Shown: positions 7,139-11,432 of the stretch, in pieces
How positions within the stretch are numbered: the stretch's first letter is position 1
How the letters are laid out: every line of letters starts with the position of its first letter
Assembly (NCBI GenBank): GCA_964383905.1
Contig: CAYLJO010000195.1
Location: forward strand, 1-11,432
DNA length: 11,432 nt
Reading direction: 5' to 3'
Source of the DNA: CAYLJO01 sp964383905
GTDB lineage: Bacteria > Acidobacteriota > Blastocatellia > Pyrinomonadales > Pyrinomonadaceae
Notes under the pieces: model-generated
What the model was told of the DNA's origin: nothing
The model's input: only the letters and a program-made list of their open reading frames with translations
The model's database searches: none
Made by a program: the position numbers and the translations under genes

Positions 7139-8149
7139 TCACCGCTCGTTCCATTGACGCTTCGACTCGTCTATCAATCGGTTGTTCCGCTCGTAGGAGA
7201 TTTTTGCAGACGAAGTATCGTCCGGCGACCGTGGCGGATACTGGTGAGCAGCATAGACCGGATAGGCCTCTGTACGCAGGTGCGCGAGCATGTGGTGGCC
7301 GCGCCGCGTGGCGCGTTCGTGGCGCAGCGCTGAAATATCGACGGGCGCGACGACGATGCGCTCGCCCGGACCGGGCGAAGCCTGTGCGAGAAGGCGCCCG
7401 TCGAAATCCACCACCTGACTGCCGCCTGGCCAGGAGTACGGCGGGTAGTGCTTCAGGCTCGCGCCCTGATTGGCGGCGACGACATAGGCCATATTCTCCA
7501 GCGCGCGGCAACGGTTGACAACCGTCCACCAGTCCATGGGCTCTGTCGCGCCCCACGGGTCCATGTAGGCCGAGACGCGCACCAGGATCTCCGCGCCGTT
7601 CCAGGCCAGTTGGCGAATCGCTTCGGGGAACAGCCAGTCGTAGCAGATTGCGCAGCCGATGCGACCGATGGAAGTGTCGGCGACGGGAAACAGAGGCTCG
7701 TCGTAACCCTCAAGGTCGTGCGGGCTGGCGTGGACTTCGTACGGGATCCACGTATTAACCTTACGGTATTTGGATAAAACGCCCTCGGGCCCGATCAGGC
7801 ACGTTGTATTAAAGAGCACTCCGGGCCACTTCGCATCGACCTCCAGCATCGAGCCGCTCTGAATGTATATGTCATGCTCGCGCGCCTTCTGCTCGAGCCG
7901 CTCGGTGTGCTCGTTCGGGATCGAGACCGCCAGTTTATCGATCAACTCTGCGGCGGTAGGGAAGACCGGCGCGGCATGCGCGAACTCGGGAAAGACGACG
8001 AGCCGCACGGGCAGAAAAGGGGCGCCGCCGGCAACCGCCGAATCAATCATCGAGAGCATCCGGTCCGTATTCGCGCGCATGGCGCGTCGTTCGACCGGGT
8101 TGGGCAGATCGGTCTGGCATGCGGCGACTGAATATCTGAGGTGTTCCAT
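7139..8149 (-). CDS. Carbon-nitrogen hydrolase (nitrilase superfamily, probably an amidase)
   Basis: A predicted cytoplasmic thiol hydrolase of 336 aa that cleaves a non-peptide C-N bond of an amide, carbamoyl or nitrile substrate. The catalytic triad is visible: Glu55 in V-V-F-P-E-F, Lys130 in Y-R-K-V-N-T-W, and Cys169 in G-C-A-I-C-Y-D-W-L-F-P-E. The G-C-A-I-C-Y-D context and the long insert D-P-W-G-A-T-E-P-M-D-W-W after the cysteine recall the aliphatic amidase/formamidase branch rather than true nitrilases. The exact substrate cannot be assigned. The start at 8149 (M-E-H-L-R-Y-S-V-A-A-C-Q) puts the first beta strand where the family expects it. An ATG at 8203 would add 18 residues and directly abuts an inverted repeat. 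Neither start has a clear Shine-Dalgarno, so the choice is moderately sure. The gene leads the short operon with the CRTAC1 gene at 7117; no signal peptide is seen. Confidence 0.86.
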   Translation of the reverse strand: MEHLRYSVAACQTDLPNPVERRAMRANTDRMLSMIDSAVAGGAPFLPVRLVVFPEFAHAAPVFPTAAELIDKLAVSIPNEHTERLEQKAREHDIYIQSGSMLEVDAKWPGVLFNTTCLIGPEGVLSKYRKVNTWIPYEVHASPHDLEGYDEPLFPVADTSIGRIGCAICYDWLFPEAIRQLAWNGAEILVRVSAYMDPWGATEPMDWWTVVNRCRALENMAYVVAANQGASLKHYPPYSWPGGSQVVDFDGRLLAQASPGPGERIVVAPVDISALRHERATRRGHHMLAHLRTEAYPVYAAHQYPPRSPDDTSSAKISYERNNRLIDESKRQWNER

Positions 8150-8203
8150 AAAGTTATTGTCTAATATTTCACCATTTTTCAAGATTAACGCAGCGGCGTT
8201 CAT

Positions 8204-8233
8204 CTAACAGGGTTTTCAGCCAGAACCTGTTAG
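8204..8233. repeat. Inverted repeat CTAACAG-N16-CTGTTAG upstream of the nitrilase gene
   Basis: Perfect 7-bp arms (8204-8210 and 8227-8233) are extended inward by GTT/AAC with a one-base bulge. Further CTGTT copies follow at 8270-8274 and 8281-8285, and the 8-mer AACCTGTT occurs at 8224-8231 and again at 8267-8274. This cluster occupies the only intergenic space in front of the nitrilase operon, so a regulator binding site or an mRNA leader hairpin is plausible. The rest of 8234-8349 shows no gene and no convincing terminator for the oxygenase gene. Confidence 0.5.
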
Positions 8234-8349
8234 ACAGCCGTTGTCGTCGAGACCAAGGTAGAATATAACCTGTTGAGAGGCTGTTACCTAAATCAAAACT
8301 CATAAGATCGGTGCCGGATAAGCTTCTTTGTCGCTACCCGTTACGGCGA

Positions 8350-9093
8350 TCATCTATCGGGATGATGTCGAGGTTGGTATCGATAATCCACTGAAATTCG
8401 CAAGCGATCCGCGGTCAAGTTTTGACAGGCACGGTGCAGGGCCAGGCCGCTGAACATCAGCACGTCTCCGCACGCGTAGTCGCCTGTCGCCCATCTCCTA
8501 TCCTCAGGAACAGCCACGCCTTGCTGCCTGCCCGCACCCTCACGGTGAATCATTAATCCGTGTTTGTGCGAGCCCGGCATGACGGCTAACCCGCCAAGCT
8601 CCACCGGGCAATCGCCGAGCGGAATCCAGACTGTCCAGAGCCGCTCCGTACCACGTATGTAATAGCTGTCCTGATGCGGCAAGGTGGTAAATTCGAGGCC
8701 ACAAGGAGAGACGACGCGACAAATATCCCCCTGACAGGTCATCACCCTTTCTTGATAAAGCCCCTCCAACACATTGATGATAGCCGGGTGCGCTCTCAGT
8801 GCCGCGTACTCAGGAAGGGCAAAAACCTCAGTCAGAAAGGCAATCCATCTCGGATCATCGTAAGCGCCAAGGCAGACTCCTGACTTGGCTATACCCTGCA
8901 TGAGGGGAGCGCCGTCCGCGAGCCATCTAAATTTCTGGCACACCTGCAGGACCTTTCGGCGCAAGTCTAAAATTAGTTCAGGCTCGATCAGTCCTCTGAA
9001 AAAAAGGTAGCCCTGCGTCGCCGCTCTGCGGCGCAGGGCCGAGGGGGCATTAAGTATCGGCGTCGAGTGGACAAATGGTTGGGTCAGGAACAT
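8350..9093 (-). CDS. Phytanoyl-CoA dioxygenase (PhyH) family Fe(II)/2-oxoglutarate oxygenase
   Basis: A 247-aa soluble oxygenase. Such enzymes hydroxylate small molecules using Fe(II), O2 and 2-oxoglutarate, releasing succinate and CO2. The metal triad reads H140-Q-D142 in L-P-H-Q-D-S-Y-Y and H220 in L-A-L-H-R-A-C-Q-N, with R232-x-S234 placed as the 2-oxoglutarate carboxylate ligand. W-T-V-W-I-P-L-G-D-C and G-G-L-A-V-M-P-G-S-H-K are the usual core strands. The ATG at 9093 gives a normal-sized protein without a strong Shine-Dalgarno; the frame stays open to a TTG at 9162 (270 aa), which looks like unneeded extension. The gene follows a methyltransferase remnant and a B12 radical-SAM remnant on the same strand. 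It may be the surviving member of a small-molecule tailoring cluster, which is inference. The substrate is unknown. Confidence 0.85.
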   Translation of the reverse strand: MFLTQPFVHSTPILNAPSALRRRAATQGYLFFRGLIEPELILDLRRKVLQVCQKFRWLADGAPLMQGIAKSGVCLGAYDDPRWIAFLTEVFALPEYAALRAHPAIINVLEGLYQERVMTCQGDICRVVSPCGLEFTTLPHQDSYYIRGTERLWTVWIPLGDCPVELGGLAVMPGSHKHGLMIHREGAGRQQGVAVPEDRRWATGDYACGDVLMFSGLALHRACQNLTADRLRISVDYRYQPRHHPDR

Positions 9094-9160
9094 TGTGACT
9101 ACAGATGTAGCTCTCACCCTGTGCGCATGCGCTCTAGTGGGCGCCGGAGCGCTGTCTGCC

Positions 9161-9185
9161 AATCTTACGCGACGCTGGCAAGATT
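9161..9185. repeat. Short inverted repeat AATCTT-N13-AAGATT between the methyltransferase remnant and the oxygenase gene
   Basis: Perfect 6-bp arms lie at 9161-9166 and 9180-9185, just downstream of the methyltransferase remnant's stop at 9198. There is no T run after it on the minus strand, so it is not a clear terminator. An operator is equally possible. No other signal was found between 9094 and 9197 apart from the self-complementary 10-mer GCGCATGCGC (9123-9132). Confidence 0.25.
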
Positions 9186-9197
9186 AGAAGCCGGGGC

Positions 9198-9440
9198 TCA
9201 CGGCATCAGTTTCCACGCCGTCCAACCGGTCCAGCGCTCCCAACGCCACGACTTAGGATCTACGAACCGAAAAGCATCATCAATCCGTTGTGCCCGCTCA
9301 TCCGGATTAAGACCGGCGAGTAGCCCGTTGGTGATCACCGGGATTTTGAGCCAGTCGCGATAAGCTTTTTGCGAAAAGCGCAGGCGAAACGTCCAGCGCT
9401 CAGGCTGGAAGCCCACGGCCGTAAGCAATGCTTCCACCTC
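9198..9440 (-). pseudogene. C-terminal remnant of a SAM-dependent methyltransferase
   Basis: An open frame of about 80 codons ends in a proper stop at 9198. It begins E-V-E-A-L-L-T-A-V-G-F-Q-P-E, then F-R-L-R-F-S-Q-K-A-Y-R-D-W-L-K-I-P and N-P-D-E-R-A-Q-R-I. This pattern (helix, G-F strand, aromatic strand, then a lid-like helix and W-R-W-E-R-W end) is what I associate with the last quarter of class I small-molecule methyltransferases. The Rossmann SAM-binding part (E/D-x-G-x-G-x-G) is absent. Immediately upstream the sequence changes to the end of a cobalamin-binding domain in another frame, so the N-terminal part seems deleted. A GTG at 9437 could still start a 79-aa peptide, but function is unlikely. 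Confidence 0.6.
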
Positions 9441-9446
9441 TGCTGC

Positions 9447-9845
9447 CCCTCGACGTAGTCGATAAGCTCGACGACGGTCTCTTCGGCCTCGCCGATCACC
9501 GCGACGTCAAACCCCAAACCCCTTTTGCAATGTCTCCTTGGCACAGATAGTCGTATGGGCGCCGCCCGCGACCAGGAGCGGGAACCGGCCACGGAAACGA
9601 TCGACCAGCCTGTAGGCGTGCCAGACCCAGCGTGTGAAAAGACTGAACCCGATCATCTCGGGGCCAAATTCTTCCGCCTCAGAAATGATCCACTCGAAGT
9701 CATGATCGAAGTAACGGGCGGCAGCATCTATGACGCGGACCTCGCAGCCACGATCCAGGAGTGAGGAGGCGACGTACTGCAGGCCGAGCAGCGGTGCGCC
9801 TAACTGTTCGGGCGAGGGTGGGTTGATGAGAAGCACTCGGGTCAT
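9447..9845 (-). pseudogene. Frameshifted cobalamin-binding domain of a B12-dependent radical-SAM protein (truncated)
   Basis: The frame starts at an ATG (9845) with M-T-R-V-L-L-I-N-P-P, then P-L-L-G-L-Q-Y-V-A-S-S-L, R-G-C-E-V-R-V-I-D-A and V-A-G-G-A-H-T-T. These are classic landmarks of the N-terminal cobalamin-binding Rossmann domain of B12 radical-SAM enzymes. A tandem duplication (9509-9522) then throws the frame into a TGA at 9507-9509. Removing one copy restores K-G-F-D-V-A-V-I-G-E-A-E-E-T-V-V-E-L-I-D-Y-V-E-G, the expected end of the domain. Similarity stops near 9447; the radical-SAM domain with C-x3-C-x2-C is missing and methyltransferase C-terminal sequence follows. As written, the frame encodes 112 aa. 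Intact relatives commonly methylate or rearrange unactivated carbons in peptides, lipids or secondary metabolites. This copy should be inactive. Confidence 0.75.
9509..9522. repeat. 7-bp tandem duplication AAACCCC x2 causing the frameshift
   Basis: Two perfect adjacent copies (9509-9515 and 9516-9522) on the plus strand read GGGGTTTGGGGTTT on the coding strand. Deleting one copy joins two frames that together give an uninterrupted cobalamin-binding domain. Confidence 0.85.
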
Positions 9846-9961
9846 GGCTCTTGCCCTTGAGAGCGGTCAGGCGTGCAAACGCTCAGCGCGCTCATGATGC
9901 CGCCTCAGGATAGCGGCGGTGTAGCAGAGACCGCCTTCTTGAAACTGGATTCGACCGTCAT
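9842..9961 (-). pseudogene. Short interrupted frame linked to both neighbours by ATGA overlaps
   Basis: An ATG at 9961 overlaps the TGA of the upstream gene (ATGA, 9961-9958). The frame reads M-T-V-E-S-S-F-K-K-A-V-S-A-T-P-P-L-S and then meets TGA (9907-9905). In the same frame it continues G-G-I, then M-S-A-L-S-V-C-T-P-D-R-S-Q-G-Q-E-P, and stops at a TGA that overlaps the ATG of the B12-protein remnant (ATGA, 9845-9842). One frame thus spans exactly the gap between two genes with coupled ends, broken by a single stop. It may be the two ends of a deleted gene or a tiny gene with a nonsense mutation. The product family is not recognised; S-F-x-x-A-V-x-A-T-P vaguely recalls N-termini of some small uncharacterised proteins, but I cannot verify this. 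Confidence 0.35.
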
Positions 9962-10692
9962 CCGATAAAGCTACCGGCAACGCACCCGGGCATGCCACGC
10001 AGTGTTCCCCCGACGACCGGACCGACCGGCACATAGGGTGGCGCAAACGACGGGACCGGCCCCCAGCCCAAAACATTTGACACGGTCGATGAGCCCATCA
10101 GGAAAAAGTAGCTCCTGCTGAACCAATTCGCGAAGTCATTACAGGCATTGCGCGAGGTCTCTCCGGGATACGCCTGCTCGCAGCTGCTCGCATAAAGAGT
10201 ATTAGAGAGATAATCCGGCAGAAGGGTTCTCTCTCCTTCATACGGGTTCAACCTCTCGACACCTGCCCCTAAGGGAAAGGGTGTGCTCGGCATGGGAGGG
10301 GCCTGCGCTAAGGGGAAGGCCACAAACGCGGGATACAGGGGGAGGAAGGGGATTTTCCAGGACAAGGCCCACCTGCGCCACACCTCCCCGATGGCACTAC
10401 TGAACCAGGTGGCCAAGTCCGAAGGCATGCCCGCCCCCACGAGCGCGCTGGCGACCCCTCCCTGGAAAGAGTATTGTCCACCCGCGCCACTATTTTGAGT
10501 GATAATATATCCCACGGTCATCGACCGGCTCACCATGGAAGGAGAGAGTTTCCATTCTTGTTGCAGGTTATTCCAGCGCTTCTTCCTCTCTTCGGCTTTC
10601 CTCCTTTCCTGTGGGCTGATCAGTCTTTCTCCGTCAGCGATCATTCTCTCCAGTCTCATTTTATCTGCCGGGTTGGTTTGAATTTGCTTCAT
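9958..10692 (-). CDS. Protein of unknown family, 244 aa, with a Pro/aromatic-rich C-terminal half
   Basis: The start is ATG at 10692 with GGAGG exactly 5 bases upstream; upstream codons in the frame extend to 10773 but have no such signal. Residues 10-48 are a highly charged helix (R-R-K-A-E-E-R-K-K-R-W). Residues 58-105 are Gly/Ala-rich (G-A-G-G-Q-Y-S-F-Q-G-G). Residues 112-142 are strikingly proline-rich with aromatics (W-K-I-P-F-L-P-L-Y-P-A-F and A-P-P-M-P-S-T-P-F-P-L). Near the end is G-P-V-P-S-F-A-P-P-Y-V-P-V-G-P-V-V-G-G (211-229), which looks like a conserved family motif. There is no signal peptide and no convincing transmembrane segment. Three cysteines (171, 184, 237) follow no known pattern. 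I do not recognise the family and assign no function. Its stop overlaps a following ATG (ATGA), so it once headed a coupled operon. Its good start signal and long open frame argue that it is still a real gene. Confidence 0.65.
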   Translation of the reverse strand: MKQIQTNPADKMRLERMIADGERLISPQERRKAEERKKRWNNLQQEWKLSPSMVSRSMTVGYIITQNSGAGGQYSFQGGVASALVGAGMPSDLATWFSSAIGEVWRRWALSWKIPFLPLYPAFVAFPLAQAPPMPSTPFPLGAGVERLNPYEGERTLLPDYLSNTLYASSCEQAYPGETSRNACNDFANWFSRSYFFLMGSSTVSNVLGWGPVPSFAPPYVPVGPVVGGTLRGMPGCVAGSFIG

Positions 10693-10697
10693 TTCAT

Positions 10698-10702
10698 CCT
10701 CC
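10698..10702 (-). promoter_or_regulatory. Shine-Dalgarno GGAGG for the unknown gene
   Basis: GGAGG (minus strand) is followed by ATGAA and then the ATG at 10692. The five-base spacing is ideal and fixes this start over the longer alternative at 10773. Confidence 0.75.
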
Positions 10703-10972
10703 AATTTTCTCACCGGCTTATCCCCTGAGGAAGGAACGGCCAAAACTTCGGATGGTAAGGAGCTGTGTTGCAACTGGTGTCATCAACCCGGCGAGAGACG
10801 GGCTTCAGTCCGACCTGGAAGAGTCGCCATTCTACAGCAGCTTTCACTCGATAGTGAAGAAAATCAGGAAACATCAGAACGACCGTGGTTAAAGGGAAGC
10901 GCCAAGGCGTGAGGGATTCAGCCGTGACCTTTGACTATCTGCTGAATATTAAGCCCGAGCGGTCTTTGAAAT
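10703..10972. other. Non-coding leader region with a short inverted repeat
   Basis: No credible gene is seen. A perfect inverted repeat TTCACT-CGAT-AGTGAA occupies 10843-10858. On the minus strand it is followed closely by TAGAAT (five of six to a -10 box, 10836-10831) without a good -35. This could be an operator/promoter pair for the unknown gene about 140 bp downstream. Confidence is low because the -35 is missing. Confidence 0.25.
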
Positions 10973-11359
10973 CTACCCAACGATCTCAAAATGTAGGGAT
11001 TGATTTCGCGGAGAGTTGTTCAGTTGACCCGCAAGCTGAGGGCATTCGATGCAGTCGAGCAAAGACTCAATGAGGCGGATGGTCGGTTCCCGGCCCTCCT
11101 CGTAAAGTTGATCAAGCTGATGGCGCACGCTTCCGGTCTCTTTGGCTGCCATCCGCGCATAGGTGTGGCGCGCCTGGTGGATGTGAATCCTCTTCATCCC
11201 AATAGAGCGCGCATACCGCTTAAGGTCTTTCGCGAAGGCAAGGGGAGGCGCGGCGCTGACCTCCCCGAAGGCCTGCCGATAAGAATTGAGAGTCTTTGTT
11301 GAAAGGAGCAGGCTAGCAGCTACTTTTGTTCCTCTCCGCTGTTCGCACCGCGATGTGTA
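10973..11359 (-). pseudogene. Tyrosine-recombinase (phage integrase) catalytic fragment with an unrelated tail
   Basis: The frame is open from just after a TAG at 11362-11360 to the stop at 10973; its first ATG is at 11197. Around that ATG it reads A-K-D-L-K-R-Y-A-R-S-I-G-M-K-R, then I-H-I-H-Q-A-R-H-T-Y-A-R and M-A-A-K-E-T-G-S. This matches the H-x-x-R-H catalytic box II region of tyrosine recombinases. The following L-G-H box and the catalytic tyrosine segment (V-Y-V/Y) are absent. Instead the frame runs into L-Y-E-E-G-R-E-P-T-I-R-L-I-E-S-L-L, which slightly recalls the N-terminal helix of IS66-like transposases, a weak impression. Upstream, L-S-T-K-T-L-N-S-Y-R-Q-A-F could be the core-binding helix, implying an internal deletion as well. 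This is a dead recombinase fragment marking old mobile-element activity next to the decayed gene cluster. No intact element or attachment site was found. Confidence 0.5.
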
Positions 11360-11432
11360 CTAACGGCCGGTGAACTCGCTTCAAGTAATACTGACTCGAT
11401 GGCGGAGACCGGCGATGCGACGATGCGTGTGT

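Noticed and set aside
9123..9132. Palindrome GCGCATGCGC upstream of the oxygenase gene
   Set aside because: A single 10-bp self-complementary GC-rich word is expected by chance in this composition, and no second copy was noticed nearby.
9905..9907. The internal TGA read as a selenocysteine codon
   Set aside because: There is no selenoprotein family match, no obvious downstream hairpin of the right type, and the surrounding region is clearly decaying; a deletion or nonsense event is simpler.
9867..10076. A 69-codon minus-strand frame overlapping the 3' end of the unknown gene
   Set aside because: It is out of frame with the supported gene and the ATGA-coupled frame, has no start signal, and looks like compositional overlap.

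Overview
The window reads as a piece of a GC-rich, Gram-negative soil-type bacterial chromosome. The combination of CRTAC1-type FG-GAP/UnbV secreted proteins, a coiled-coil outer-membrane porin and a ROK repressor is typical of Acidobacteria, perhaps Blastocatellia. That taxonomic placement is inference from protein style, not a search result. Every gene and gene remnant I can support lies on the minus strand, so the natural reading order runs from position 11432 down to position 1.

Right part (about 9198-11432, upstream in reading order): an accessory, decaying region. It begins with a tyrosine-recombinase fragment that keeps the H-x-x-R box but runs into an unrelated tail. Next is an intact gene of unknown family with an excellent ribosome binding site (9958-10692). 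It is followed by a 120-bp frame joined to both neighbours by ATGA overlaps but broken by an in-frame TGA. Then comes the cobalamin-binding domain of a B12 radical-SAM protein, frameshifted by a 7-bp tandem duplication, whose end abuts the C-terminal end of a SAM methyltransferase. Several genes therefore survive only as ends, as if successive deletions had passed through.

Middle part (3221-9093): a phytanoyl-CoA-dioxygenase-type Fe(II)/2-oxoglutarate oxygenase comes first. It is followed, after a spacer rich in CTGTTA-type repeats, by a nitrilase-superfamily amidohydrolase with its E-K-C triad. A 607-aa CRTAC1 protein starts 21 bp after the nitrilase and almost certainly shares its transcript. 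A second, diverged CRTAC1 paralog follows. It is separated by an imperfect inverted-repeat element and has its own well-formed sigma70-like promoter.

Left part (1-2941): a ROK-family transcriptional repressor (398 aa from a GTG start with a good Shine-Dalgarno sequence), then a coiled-coil porin running off the left edge. The porin has a signal peptide, coiled coil and beta-barrel, and a TTGACA promoter of its own. The simplest reading is a sugar- or glycoside-responsive repressor next to an outer-membrane uptake channel.

No tRNA, rRNA, CRISPR array or complete insertion sequence was seen. The points most worth a second look are the deletion-scarred stretch at 9198-9961, the unknown gene at 9958-10692, and the nitrilase/CRTAC1 pairing.
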